Positions 43,401 to 56,291 are shown, counted from the first letter of the stretch. The stretch: 64,000 nt of DNA from Lotus japonicus (GCF_012489685.1 NC_080043.1:11278223-11342222), one strand, 5' to 3'. Notes: generated by a model not told the origin, from the sequence alone. Numbers and translations are program-made.

Positions 43401-44160
43401 ATTTTTCCTTTTTTTTAACCTGCTTTATAATTTTCGTTGCATATTAAATTAATTAACAAAGGGAAAATGTTGTGGCAAAGAAAATTCATTCAACCACCAA
43501 ATATTTTTCACAATGAAGCTAAGAGTGCTAAACACAAATCCAAAATATAAGTTATGTTCCACAAAGTGCACATAACATGTTCCACTAAAAGGAAATAAAC
43601 ACAATGGTATTTTCCACACATGGTCTACGAAGTTCATAACATGAAAATTTCTAAATCTATATAGTCTTTTGTGAGATATTAATTTTAGAAAAAGCATTAA
43701 GCTATATAAGTGTTATGTGGACCAGTGAAGGACAATTAAAGTAGATACAATACAGTGACTAGTATTAATCCAGGAATGCGTAGATCTAATGAGAGTGAGA
43801 TGAGAGAGCAGTAGACAAGTCGTATCGTACGTTGTGCTTTCATTGTTTTTGCTTAGTCTTATGATTAAAGCACTTGTTTTGGCGACCTTTAAAGCCTTAA
43901 ATATTCCTTTTTGACAACAATCACAGATTGGAAAATCATCAGAGTCTTCTTGTGATGAGGAGTGACAGGAGAATGATCCATTGTCTAGAGAGACTCCTCG
44001 ATCTGGTTACTAGATATTCCTTCTGAATAGGGACATTGTTCCCCTAGGGATGAATGTGGGGGTAAATGCACTACTAGATTAATATTTTTATATTTAAATA
44101 TTACAAGCTAAGTATGATATGAAGATATATCCTGTGTTGCCTGAGATTAGAGATATGAAG
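43401..44160. other. AT-rich stretch, no gene seen
   Basis: May include the lost interior of CACTA 3. A CACTACTAG at 44069 has no subterminal array behind it and is not called a transposon end. Confidence 0.35.
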
Positions 44161-44795
44161 ATTGAATAATGTGATTGAATGTGATATCAAGATTCTATAT
44201 TTTTATTTTTCAGGGAAATTAACGTTTACACTCCATGTCGTCCGAGGAATCGATGAAAAGGAAAAAGAGGAATTATCCTCCATACATTCTACCGGCCTTT
44301 TAACACAATTATGGTTTGAAGCTTACAACGTCCAACATGATATCGACCAGATCACCCAAGAGGATCGTTGCACTTAATTAAAGAAAACAGGAAAGATCCG
44401 TTGAAGTAACTAAGGCAAGCCCTAAGAGATAAGTGACTCGAGGAAAAAGAAGTTGTCACGTGAGCTATGGAGAAGCAAGTTGAACAAAGAAGAAAAAGGC
44501 CAAAAACTCAATATTATCTCATCAAGTCAAATCGGACAACCATCTACCAACCAAAGACGTTCATATAAAAGGAAGAAGATCCACTGCTCAAGAAATCCTA
44601 CATAACACTCGGATAAGCTCTTGAAAAGCATCCCTGCAACAAGTACAACAATGGGCAAGAGCATTAAATGCAAGACATATAATCGTTTGTACTTCGAAGT
44701 AACATGGACGATCAAGCATCAAGGAGACTCAATGTTCAACCATCTACATGAAGATTTATATAAAGAAGACTTGTTTTACTATAATATACTATTGT
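44161..44795 (+). repeat. Second copy of the family F LTR remnant
   Basis: Parallel to 35490-36150 over about 600 bases without the LINE insertion. The similarity stops abruptly at about 44790, where unrelated sequence starts. Confidence 0.6.
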
Positions 44796-45263
44796 CGGGA
44801 AATTGATCCTCGCATGCCTTGTTTGTATGCTTGTGTTTGGGCGGCCGACAATCTCCAGAGGATGGAGGACCTCTTGTTAGGATTACGCCACTTGGGGCGA
44901 ACCCGAGATGAACCCTTTGCTCGGCTGGTCGGTCACAACACCAGGTGATCGACGTTTTAAAAACGAGTGATCGAGGACGCGTATGATATGCATGGATATT
45001 TGCTAGAGAGCGTTCCTCGCTGGACGACGGTGAGCATGAAACTACCTCAGCAGTGGGGAGCTGGAGGAGTTGTACCCTCCCACTGCCCAGATTAACACCA
45101 TTGAGATTGATTCGTTAGAGGCGTCATCTTCCATTGTTGTCGCGCCTCATATGTCGATTGCCACTACTCCTAGATTTTGTTCCACTTTCATCTATCTACA
45201 CCAATAGGAACAATCCTGAAGAGGGAGCCACCGTCACCGCCACCATCCTCGTACTATACCCCG
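44796..45263 (+). other. GC-richer remnant of unknown nature, left half
   Basis: Base composition is more balanced than in the surroundings, and it stops where the solo LTR at 45269 begins. It resumes at 47449. Rejoined, it looks like decayed coding sequence with many stops (for example IDPRMPCLYACVWAADNLQR near 44805). I cannot name the family. Confidence 0.3.
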
Positions 45264-45268
45264 TCTTC

Positions 45269-47443
45269 TGTAACACCCTCTAAACCCCGCGTAATTATTA
45301 AGGCATAAATCAGAGTAAAATGCATAACACAGAGGGTGTCACACTTATTCTCCAAAACCATAAATGAAAACACCTGTCATGCTCATAGTAAATATATAAA
45401 TTTCCAACTTTACTGACATAATATCGTATGCATAGCACAGCGAATTTATTTTTCAACTCCAAAATAAAACATAATCCAAAAGTAAATAAGAGAGTTCACA
45501 AAAATAACTCTTAATATCAAGGTACAACTAAGCGTTTCCCCGGTGTTACATAATAGAGCATGACTCCCATCACTAAAAGCATATATAAAAGACTAGCTCC
45601 TCTGACTAACCCTCGCGAGAAGCTCCACTATCCTCGGTACCTGAGCGATGTCGCATAGAACATCATTCCAACAGAAGGGTGAGAACTCATATCATATGGA
45701 TAAGCATAATAATAAGTAATGCGAGAGCTTATAAAAATTATCCATAAATTTCTCATACATAATTAAGAAAATATATCATAAAATTTATTATAATCAATTA
45801 ATTTTCAAAGTATGCCAATACTCCATAATCATAGCTCAGACAAAGCAAATATAAATATTGTCAATTACCACAACAACAAAATTGTCAGTTAACTTTAATT
45901 AACATCAATAACTCCCTACAGTGACTTATATGACTCAAGTGTGACTCCGTGCAAATGTCTTTGGTACCAAAGCTGTTATCCTTAGCGGTATCACCGCGTC
46001 CACTCCAGACAGATAACCACCAATAAAGCCCTCGCTCTAGGCTTCAAAACCACTCCAGTTTTGGGACAAGTCACTAGCCTCCACGAGAACTAGCAAACAT
46101 TGCCTCTTGACAACTATGCAGTGTATTGTGCACAACTCAACCAACATATGCATATTCAGACCATCTCAAAGTCTTATTATTTTAGCATATTCATCACCAG
46201 TTGCACAAAACACATATTACATGTTATCAATTATACAACTTGCAATCACAACAACTTAGCATCTCAAACATAACATCAATTCAGAAACAACATCATATAA
46301 TGATTATTAAAAATAGATGTAAATTAAATATAATTCATATATAACAGGTTCTGCAACTATTTCCTAAAGACTGGATTTCTCTCTAAATTTTCCCAAAAAC
46401 TCGTGACATGCTCATGCTCGCCATCTCGCGACATCTCACTGCACAACTCGCCATGTCGCGACATCTCACGACATCTCCCTACACAACTTGCCATGTCGCT
46501 GAATAACTCGCCATGTCGCGACATCTCACAACATCTCCCTACGCAACTCGCCATGTCGCGACATCTTGCGACATCTTCCTGCGCAACTCGCCATGTGCGC
46601 GCACCACACATCTAATGAACTATTAAACAGATGTAAATTATCAAATATACTCAGAAAAATCTAATATTTTTATCATGGTTCTGTATACACGTTTTGTAAA
46701 CCTCTATAAATTTTCAAGTCTCAATTCGAAGTACAAAAATCAGGAAAAATGGTACACTAACCGCAGTTCGTAAGAAACTGGACAACTTAACCTATACTCA
46801 CTAAAATACACATAACTCGAGCTACAGACGTCTGCATGACGTGAAACCAGTGGAAAAAGTTTCGAAACAGAAAAACCTACAACTTTTATGAAGACTACTT
46901 CTTCCAATTCGGCCATTAACATAGCACGAAAAAGGGTACAAGAGAACGTAAATTTCTGCGCATCATGCAAGCCTATCATCTACCCCCAAAATCATCTAAA
47001 AACCAAACCCTAACTATTTCAATTTTGGAAATTTTTGCAACCTAGGGTTCCTAAATCATGCTTTCTATCATTATCCACTATCATACCAATCCATAAAACA
47101 TGAATTCAAACCCTTACCTCTTGAAGATCAAAGTCTAGGTTTTCTTCTCTTTTCTCCTCTCCTTCTTGCTTTCACGCTTCTTTTCTTCTCCTCTGCTAAC
47201 TTCTCCAATTCTCAAATTCTGATTTCTCTCTTTCTAATTCACTCATATCCCTTAAATGGTCATACTAATGGGCCCCACTCTCAATTACTCACACAAAAAC
47301 CTAACAACCTTATTTATCTAAATCTTATTCTATATCACATGAGATTTAAATTATAATCACATAATTCATCAAATTACCATATAGCATAATAATAATTAAG
47401 ATAAAATAATAAATAACCTAATAACGAAAAGTGGGGTGTTACA
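45269..47443. mobile_element. Solo LTR of another family, 2.2 kb
   Basis: Ends TGTAACACCCTC and GTGGGGTGTTACA, flanked by the perfect 5-bp duplication TCTTC (45264-45268 and 47444-47448). There are no gag or pol sequences. Since both ends start TG and finish CA, the orientation is not fixed by the ends. TGTAACACCC-type ends are common in plant Ty3 LTRs, so that superfamily is a guess. Confidence 0.82.
46405..46600 (+). repeat. Tandem CGCCATGTCGCGACATCT repeats in the solo LTR
   Basis: Five or six copies of ACTCGCCATGTCGCGACATC, 30-45 bases apart. TGTCGCGACA is a perfect palindrome. Confidence 0.8.
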
Positions 47444-47448
47444 TCTTC

Positions 47449-48640
47449 GCCTCTTCTCTATCGCATTGCACATCTGGTACACCTTGAGGAGATGATTGTT
47501 TGGGTAGAGGTCACAAACATGGAGGCGGGGGAGACTGTGATGGAGGAGAGAGTCGCAATGATAGAGATTATGGACTTAGAGGCAGAGGTGATCATGATAA
47601 ATGATACTAATGACGAGTTAGACTTCTTTAGTGACGAGGAGATGTTGTAGAGGTTGGGTAGTTTGTACATAGGAGGTTAGTGCCTACTCGCGGTAGTAAG
47701 GCGCTAGTGCTGACCAGCACATGTCTGTATTTTGGGGCAGGGTAGGTCCTTGACATATTAATTTTTGTGTGGTTCTCTTGCATGAATCACAAGGAGTAGT
47801 AGGACGTAGGAGTCTAGGATGGAGGTCATTTTTGGCCTACTATTTCTTTTGAGCATTGTAATATAATTATGTACTATGTTGCTGACGACTTGACTATTAT
47901 TGCCTTCGTGCTTTATGTATGGTGAGTTTAGTATGTATGTATGTATGGTCTTACTATGCATATGATGTTTGAATCTACTTTGGAAAAGAAACAAAAAAAT
48001 ATCTGCATTTACGAACTACTTATGAAAACTGTTGCATATTTATTTGGAGAAATGTTACTATCGAAAGTCGGGGCGTTACAAGTATGGTGGATTCTAGAAA
48101 GTAAAGGTTTTGTACTTAAGTTGTACACGTGACGTACCTCCCCTCGTATGTAAATGAATTCAAGTCTTAGATGTTGTTCCTTTGATCATGGTTGTCTACA
48201 TTTTAGCTAAGGAATGTGTTCTATGTCAAGATGTAGAACCAGATGTTCTAGCATCTTGGATGTATTATTTGTCCATGTGGGTCTATTGTGTGTTAAGTGA
48301 TTTATTCTGGAAGCTTTGATTGTTTGCGTGGTCAACAAGTTAGGGTTGTTGAAGGAGATTTTGTGTGCTAATTAGAGAATATATTAAGTGTGATCAAATC
48401 AGTGCTTGGATTTAATTTGTGTTTATTCTGTGGAAGTTGTATCTTTGCACTAAAATCTTCACGTTAAGATTTGTTTCTATTTTTAAAGATTCACTTCCTG
48501 GTTTGTGTTTGTGGACTCTTTGTTCGTTCAAACCCATCGAAAACAATGCCCGAAGAACTACTATATGAGAAGACCTAAATCTAGTTGCTAGGTGCGCTTT
48601 GGTTGATAAATTTAGGGTTTTACTCTCTTGAGTTCATAGT
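47449..48640. other. Unknown remnant, right half, and LTR-like pieces
   Basis: Bases 47449-47700 continue the remnant at 44796-45263 (purine-rich, GAGGAG-type). GGGGCGTTACA at 48069-48079 resembles an LTR end. Bases about 48165-48310 resemble 56160-56290 (ATTTTAGCTAAG and CAAGATGT are shared), so both belong to one dispersed family. Confidence 0.35.
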
Positions 48641-48647
48641 GTGTTGT

Positions 48648-49005
48648 GTAAGACCCCGAAATAAATAACTAGATTATTTATTTGTTTTTGTTATATTAAA
48701 TGATTGAGTGTTTATATTCTATGTTATTCTCCTGACTTGAACCCTATTGCGAGTCATGAATAATATTTATATAATAATTAAGTTTGGAGTATGTTTAAGG
48801 ATGACACTATAGTCATTTTGAGTGATAGCACAAGTCATATTCGCACCCGACTAAGGTCGCGAGTGTTCCAAAAACAAACCAGAGTTTAAAATTTGAGATA
48901 AATTTATTGAATGATAGAATCATAAAACCGATAAAATTACATCCAATAATTTTTTTCTTTAAAACCGAATCAATTCAATCCGCAAATACCCTAAAAGCCA
49001 TACAA
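48648..49005 (+). repeat. Possible start of a degenerate Ty3-type LTR
   Basis: Starts TGTAAGACCCCGAAATAAAT, typical of Ty3/gypsy LTR starts in plants. Later parts of a similar LTR may be at 54002-54540 and 55872-56291. No paired LTR was identified. Confidence 0.35.
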
Positions 49006-49199
49006 ATTGGTGGTTTTATTATTTGTGGATAGATTGGTTTTGCTTGCTTGTGAAGGCATGAGGAGTGAAGGGAATTATTTAGTCTGCATTCTGGTTCAGA
49101 TATTTTATGGAGAAGCTATTTCTTTGATTGGAAATATCGATCAAACAATTATATGGGATTCATTAGTTGGTGAATTATCTTTTGTATGGATGGGCAGCT

Positions 49200-49510
49200 G
49201 GATTTGGGGTGGGGTATTAGATTTCCTTGTAAACTTCCTTGAAAATTTCCTCTTGACTTTTCAAAATTGGTACTCTTTTTCCTTGCTAGGTTTTCCCAAA
49301 CGGGTTTTATCCTAGTAAGGTTTTAATGAGACTTGTTTTGTTAAGTCTATTTTCAAGGAGGTATTAGGTGGGGTAGTTTCGACACTTTTAGGGTCTTTTG
49401 TACATGTAAGTTTTAGCTTGTCTCTTCTTCTCTCCTTTTTTTCTCTTTGTATTGAGTTGAAATATATACCCTTGTACTTCTATTCAATATATATATTTCT
49501 TATTCCCTAT
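49200..49510 (+). mobile_element. Possible LINE 3' end remnant
   Basis: GGTTTTCCCAAACGGGTTTT followed by a T-rich part and TTGTACTTCTATTCAATATA, then CCCTATAAAAAGAA. The tail resembles the short LINE insertion at 35708-35800. Confidence 0.3.
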
Positions 49511-52500
49511 AAAAAGAACCTAACAGCCACTCCTGCCTCATTTTCAAATTGATAGCAATAGTGTCGCAAATGAAAATTATTGCTACATGTGAATGGGACC
49601 CCTGACCATGCGAATAGCAATAGTGTGAGTGTCGTAAATGATAATTTTGACATGTGCAAGTTCTTTTATTATTTGAGTTAAAAAAAAAAAGTTCTTTATT
49701 ATTTTGAAAATATGTGCGAGTTAAATGGCGAATATTAAAATTTATTTTTCTTTAATTAGATAGGCACCTCATATTATACAAGTTTGATATTTTTTTTCGA
49801 CGACAAAAAACAATTTTATTAAAAGAGAGAATGAGACAATATTTCTATAATTCTAATATATTCATAACTCAATATAATTCTTTCATTTTTTTTCAACAAA
49901 TATTTTTTTATTATATCATTTTCTGCATATATCATTTCTATTCTTATATTTCTAAAAATTGTAGAGGATTTTTATATTTTGGATGTAATAGAATTGATTG
50001 AACAAAACAACATTGGATCTCTTTTGATTGTCTTTTCTGATTCATGATTATTTTATGCATCTCATAAATTGCATTATCAATCTCTTGTGATTTTCTCAGC
50101 GTGGGAGGCTTCCATCCTCTTATATTATTTAGGCTTTGTACATTGACGTGTTTTCTTAATTTTTATCTCTTTTAACCTTCCTCTTGTAACCAATATTAAA
50201 ATAATTTCTAAGTAATTTTATATTCAATAATATTGAAAATATAAATGTAAATTATCTTGATGTAGTTCTAGCGGACGAAAATCTAAAAAATATTGATTTG
50301 AAAATTAATTAATAAATAAAACTAATCATGATGTCATAATGTTTTCGAGTCTTTTTTTAGACATCAGGTAAATAAAATTAAGTAAATAGAAAGAGATGCT
50401 CTAGAAGTGACATATCAAGGAAATACAGTATAATTAAAGAAAAATATATGCATTATATTTATGAATTACTTATGAAAATTATAACATATTAACTTTGTAA
50501 ATGACAAGATGACTATTGTGTCCTTTAAAAATTGAAGCGTTCCAAAAAGAAAGCCATGTAATAAATGCATACAACGTGACAAATATTGAAAGATAGATAG
50601 AAATATTAAGTTACACTGGATGTATGTATTGTCAGTTGTTGGTATGCCATAATTTTTTAATTAAAAAAATATATTTCTAGTGTTAATGATATGTGACCAA
50701 TTTATTATGAAAAGGTGAAGAAAGTAATAATTCATGAGGGAGAAAAATGGAGTATATTGGAAATATACACGATTAGAGTTATGTTTGGTATATCATTTCT
50801 GCTAGTTTAAAGTTTATTTAATTAGTTTAAAAGATATTTAATTTTTTTTGGTAAATGAGCTTATTTTAGTAATTGAAAGTTTTTTTTAATAAACTATGTG
50901 GTAGCTTATAGCGTAAAGCTTATTGAATTTATTCTCATTTCTTCTTATTATTTTATTAAAATTCAATCCTTGCCCTTTTTACATTTATTTTTTTCGATGC
51001 ATCGAAAAGCTCTCTTTTCACATTTATAAAACCACTAAACCTTAATTAATTATATTTTGAAATAATTACTATGTGTTATTTATAATAAGTTTAAAAATAA
51101 ATACAAATTATTTTTTGAAAATTGAAATAAATAACTATTTTTAATGTTAAAGATAAGCGAAAAATATAATAGAAAAAGAGTTTAATGAATATTCAAGAAC
51201 ATTATGGCATGTAGGATGAATAAAATCGTTTTAATTTTACTTAAAATAAAAATATATTTTTGGATTTGCTAAAAATCAATTGAATGTTTTTTTTTAAAGA
51301 GAAAGATGATATAAGCAAAAGGCTTGAGAGCAGGGATAAAATCCAACCAGAACAGTAACTGCTAGACCACAACAAATTGCAAGAAGACCAAAGCACCGGC
51401 AAAAACAATGTTTTTATAAACAAAATTTACATTGAAAACTGTCAATATATGCAATTCTTAGAACAATGTGAAGAAGGTACTCATGCAGGAAAATGTAATT
51501 TTACAGGTCCAATAACTTAGAAATTCAAGTTTTGACCTTCTTTTCCTCACTTTTTAATTACTCCAACGCGACAATTTATTCATTGGTATAATGGTATATT
51601 CCTCCATCTCTTTCTCTGAGGTTAAATTGTACTTTTTTTTATTTATTGATATCATTTTAGGTACACATTATAATCTGGTTTAAGGTACTAAAATAATATG
51701 ACATATTTATTAAAAAGTACGGGCTACCCTTACTAGCTAGTGCCTCTTCTTTAAAAACAAAATGATAAAAGTTGCTGCTGCAGCATGGTCCAAACTCCAA
51801 TCAATAATGTGACGCTGCAGCTTGAAACTGACCCCTTTCATTTCTTATCACGACTCATTTTATTTTTGTTTCAGAGCGAGCTAGTACAAACAGTCCTGGC
51901 TTATGGAGTGTACCAAAATATGCCAGCCATTTAAGCTAGCTAGTCTCATTGTGAATTGTGTGCATGGTCCTAGCTCACAGCACCAACCCAACGCAGCGAC
52001 ACAAAGCTTCAGCAAAAAAGGGGTCCCATTCTGTAAATCGCATAATGTGAAGCTGCAGCTTGAAACTCACACCTTTCATTCCTTATCACGACTCAAGGGT
52101 GGAGCCTATCTTGTTGCTACATGTCACGGACTATAGGGAGCCCTGACATGATAATTTTGACATGTGTGAGTTCTTTTATTACTTTGAATGTACGAGTTAA
52201 ATGGTGAATGTTTTTCTTTAATTTTTTTTTAAATGATTTTTCTTTAATTAAATAGGCCTCTCATATTATACTAGTTTGATATAGGAGGTAATAAATAAGT
52301 CATTCACATCAAGTGAGATGGATAAATATAAGGGTCATGAGAGATATAATAGATTAAGTGATAAAAACATTAATATAAAAAAAAAGTGATTGAATAAAAT
52401 TAATAGAGAAAAAGTGAAGTGTGAATGAATAACAATTTTAAAAAGAGTGCGAAATGAATCAAATGACACATTCCGGTATTTCACGCTAGCTCCTTAGCGG

Positions 52501-53026
52501 AATATATTCTTACATACATAATAGATAATTTCGTATGTGTTAAAAAATCTAGACCCACTAATTCATATATTTTTATCACCTACATAAATTTTAGAAAATA
52601 ATAAAAACTTTGTTACAAAGATATATTTTCTTTTACGATAAAAAAAGTTTCAATCAATCAGCAATAGAAAACGGTACATTTCATGATAAGTAAGGGTAAC
52701 AAATCTGTCGTATAGTCTTCAAGCCGCACAATTTTTTTTAGGATAAACTTTCTTAACAAGATAATCAGCTACTATGTTACATCCACTCTTAACATAAACA
52801 AAAACTACAAGGGTTAAAACCAGAAGATGGAAACAAGCAACTTCTAACAATGGAAGTTAAATAAGAAGTATCATTCGATCTGTTTAGAACTTGGCAGTCG
52901 TTCTCGAACGAAACTGTTACAAAAATATATTAAAAAGCATGTTCTTGATGTTTTTTAAAAGAAAAATATTGGGTAAACCACTCAATGATCGTAGACCATC
53001 ATATGAAGACCACATATAAATTCAAG
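49511..53026. other. Long AT-rich stretch without a recognised gene
   Basis: Contains two dispersed duplications: 49640-49790 with 52145-52275 (ATAATTTTGACATGTG, TTTCTTTAATTA), and 51780-51850 with 52040-52095 (GCTGCAGCTTGAAACT, CTTATCACGACTCA). Otherwise poly-A/T-rich with no supported coding region on either strand. Confidence 0.4.
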
Positions 53027-54001
53027 TCTTGGATTTAGGCTTGTTTTACTTGTATTGGGAATTGGGTATTGGATGTAAGGCCCAATTCTCCAAATTCCAT
53101 ACGGTTATAGATCCACCACCCTCTATAAAAAGGGTCCTCTATAGTACTCACTGGTTTTTTACTCATTAATGATATAGTACACTTTTATTTCATCATTTTT
53201 TCTTATTTGTGCTTTGCTGGGGTTTGTTAGAATATTCCTTTAAATCTAGTAGGACCTTAGCACGGAACATTGACTGGGAGTAGAGCTGGGTACGCGGGTG
53301 GCCTGCCACGCGCAGGCCCGCCTTGCACAAGCCCGCCCCGCGTTGACTCGCCCCGCATAGGCCCGTATTTTAGCGGTCCTCTATTTTCCGGGTTGTAGCC
53401 CGCACTAGTCTGCGGTTTCGCGGGCCGGTCCGCGGGCTTTGGCCTCTCTTACCCCTTTTTTACCCTCGTAGGCCCGCCCCGCATTGACCCGCGCTGGCTC
53501 GCTCCGCGTAGGCCCACATTTTAGCGTTCCTCTATTTTTCGGGCTATAGTCCGCACTAGTCCGCGGTCTCGCTGGCCGGACTTCGACCCGCTTACCTAGC
53601 TCTAGTTGGGAGAGTCCCTCTCAAGTATGGGACCCGCCAAAAGACTAAAGATAAGGACTCCATATCAAATCGTGGGCGGGCTCTCAAACAAGGACATGAC
53701 CACCAAGGGAAGACTATCTCGGCTAGGCAGGGAGAGTCGCTCGCCCAAGTGTTGGATTTGGGCTTGTTTTACTTACTTGTATTGGGAATTTGGCCTTGGA
53801 TGTAAGGCCCAATTCCCCAAATTCCATAGGGTTATGGATCCACCCTCTATAAAAGGGGTTTCTCCATTGTATTCACTAGCTTTTTACTCATTAATTATAT
53901 AGTGCACTTTTATTTCATCATATTTCCTTATTTGTGCTTTGCTAGAGTTTGCTAGAATATTCCTTTAGATCTGGTAGGACCTTAATTAGCACGAGATATT
54001 T
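53027..54001 (+). mobile_element. TRIM-like element: two short direct repeats
   Basis: Direct repeats at 53027-53262 and 53750-54001 share GTTGGATTT-type starts, TGTAAGGCCCAATTC, CCACCCTCTATAAAA and an end in TTAGCA. About 490 bases lie between, most of them the GC-rich MITE. Short LTR-like repeats with a TATA box and no coding region suggest a TRIM. I found no convincing primer site or 5-bp host duplication. Confidence 0.5.
53281..53604. mobile_element. GC-rich hAT-like MITE, 324 bp
   Basis: Ends TAGAGCTGGGTACGCGGGT and ACCCGCTTACCTAGCTCTA are imperfect inverted repeats. Flanks ACTGGGAG and GTTGGGAG match at six of eight bases. Inside, an imperfect duplication of about 110 bp (about 53320-53440 and 53470-53580) shares GGCCCGCCCCGC and GCACTAGTC. 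Confidence 0.65.
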
Positions 54002-54540
54002 TTACAAGCTAGTTTGAAATGCTTGATAGCAAAGGTTTGGTTTTTATAACTTTTGACTAAGTTTTGAGTGAGAAAAATCCTATCTTCGATGTTTGAAGTT
54101 TCTGCCACGTGATGTTCTTGGGGTTGAGATTTTTCCAACTCTGTTCTAAGTGTTATTAAGTGTTTTTACATGTTAAATATAGCTTCAAAAGTGGTTTTAG
54201 GAAAATGGTAAAATTGGTTGTGTTTTGTGGAGTATGGCCGAGACTATGACTAGGGTGTAAGGTCAAGTTTTGTTGTTTAATTTGGAACTTGCTAAGTGGT
54301 GATGCATGAGTTCTAGGACTAAGACTATGTGCTACAAAAGTTTGGGCTGAAAATGCAAACTTTGATAAGTTTGGTGACCAATATTTAGTTTATAAAAACT
54401 AAAGGATTTTGTGTAAATATTTATTTGTTGAGGACTAAAAATTAATTACTTAAAAGTTCAGGGATCTTTTAATGATCATGTGATTTCTCCAAGGACTTGT
54501 TCGTAAACCTTAGAACTTGTATTCAACTCCGACGTTAGTC
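54002..54540. other. LTR-like sequence interrupted by a solo copia LTR
   Basis: AT-rich, no coding region. The sequence continues after the solo LTR at 55872. It may be part of the degenerate Ty3-type LTR starting at 48648. Confidence 0.3.
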
Positions 54541-54545
54541 CTTTT

Positions 54546-55866
54546 TGTTAAGTTCAAACGCATCATAACGTTTTTAAAATCATATTTTGATCATAACAAT
54601 TTTATAAATAGAAGGCTCATTTAAAATTCATTCACTAACAATATCTTTTATTTCAGGAGAACATTGCCATATGAAATAGGCTACAACGTTCTATCACTTA
54701 CCAAGAAGGACTTTGTGACTATCGTACCATCTGATTGTTTAATGACACATCACTAGTCAGATTTGCCAAGCAATATTTTGAGCGCCAAAGAATCAATTTG
54801 ATTTCAAGCAATTGTCTCACATTCATATCTAATGACAATAGTTCGAATCTCGTTCAAGTTGAATCAGATGAAGACAAGCTTGCTTTAGCAAAAGGCACGT
54901 TGACCAACGATAAAAAAGGACAAGTCGTCAACATCAAATTGCTAAATTGTCTCTTATCTGAAAAGTAGCCCAAAGTCTATCACCACCTACTAGCTGACAA
55001 ACATCACCTTTTGAGCTAAAGGATAGACTTGCTTCAGAAGTAACATTTAATGAAGCCACCAACCAAGCCTTTGAATCAACGGTCCGATCTCACCTTACAA
55101 CGGCTATCTCAACGGTTGGAAATAATCTCACAACGGCCACAACACTAGCAAGCGAGTATTTAAGCCACTCTTGAAGATCTGAAGAAAGGGGAATTAACTC
55201 TGAGAATCCAAGCACTCAAGCATTCATTTCAAAAACTTCTCAACAGGATTCAAAGCTAAAGCAGAAATTCCCAAGTGTCAAACACAAGCCATAAATTCTG
55301 CCAAGTGAAAGAGAGGAACCTCGTACCTTAAAAGAGTCATATCTTTTATTTTCTTCTCACTTTTGTAGTAACTCTGAAGTGATCTCAATAGTCAAATCTG
55401 ATTCCAAACACATAGAGTTCCAGTGCCATAAAGTCTCTACCCTCACTCTTGAAAGAAGAGAAACCTTGTAGAGTGTAATAAATCTTTGTAAGATTTAGGA
55501 GAAGTCCTGTACAATACTTATAGGAGGAGCCCTGCATAATACTTGGAGAAGTCCGTGATAATACTTGGAGAAGTCCTGGCTAATTCTTGTATTGGAGAAG
55601 TCCTTGATACTTGCTAGTGAAAATCTTGGTGGTGGCCAAGTACTGGACATAGCCCAATCGTTTAGGGTGAACCAGTATAAATCTCTGTGTGCTGATCGTT
55701 CTGTTCTGTTTACTGTTTTACTTCCGCTGCACTAAACAGTTTGTGAAAAGTCACTCTTAAACGTTTTGCCTAAGAACTAATATTCTTTTCATAAAACAAA
55801 TTTTAAAAAGTAATTTTCAAGAACACAATTCAAACCCCCCTTTCTTGTGTTACTTTATTGCCTCTC
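54546..55866 (+). mobile_element. Solo copia LTR, family F
   Basis: Begins TGTTAAGTTCAAACG and ends TTTATTGCCTCTCA, with the 5-bp duplication CTTTT (54541-54545 and 55867-55871). Four AACGG motifs (55078, 55099, 55111, 55132) stand before a TATA-like GTATTTAAG at 55156. The U5-like end has AATTCAAACCCCCC and GAAGTC-type tandem repeats. The 77-codon frame at 54735 lies inside the LTR. Confidence 0.75.
55500..55615 (+). repeat. Tandem GAGAAGTCC...AATACTTG repeats
   Basis: Five degenerate copies of GGAGAAGTCCTGNNTAATAC, about 20-30 bases apart, in the R/U5-like part of the solo LTR. Confidence 0.7.
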
Positions 55867-55871
55867 ACTTT

Positions 55872-56291
55872 TTTAGTGATGCATGTGCATATAGTCTAGA
55901 GAGTTAGAAGAACTAGCAAAGTTTTACTTGAAACATAAATCTTAGAAACTAAGGTTAGAATAGAATATATGTATGTACATGTTAAGGTTCAGAGCACACT
56001 TCGGACTAAGCAGCTGACACTAGGAAAGATAGCTCATAAGGTAAGGGCACTTCTAGTTTCTGAACTTTAGTGTGCAACTTGTTTGTTAGTTATAGGAATC
56101 TTGGGTTGGTTTAATGATGTTGAGGATGGGATTAACATGTGAACTCATATTTGAGATTATATTATTGTTCCTTTAGTTGATTGTCTGCATTTTAGCTAAG
56201 TATGTTTGTGTGCCAAGATGTCAGACAAGTTGTTGTAACATCGTGCTATGAGATGTGTCCATGGGAAACGTTCTGTAACTTGGCTGATTAG
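55872..56291. other. LTR-like sequence up to Sirevirus D
   Basis: Includes CAGAGCACACTTCGGACTAA and GCTCATAAGGTAAGGGC. The part after 56160 resembles 48165-48310. ATTAG at 56287-56291 would be the left host duplication of element D; its partner is outside the window. Confidence 0.35.

Noticed and set aside
44069..44077. CACTACTAG as another CACTA terminus
   Set aside because: No subterminal array and no partner end nearby.
46357..46615. Frames of 70-84 codons with RDMAS-like repeats
   Set aside because: They arise from the tandem palindromic array in the solo LTR, on both strands.
49007..49315. 102-codon hydrophobic frame as a membrane protein gene
   Set aside because: Composition is T-rich and it overlaps a LINE-like 3' end. 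No motif or context supports it.
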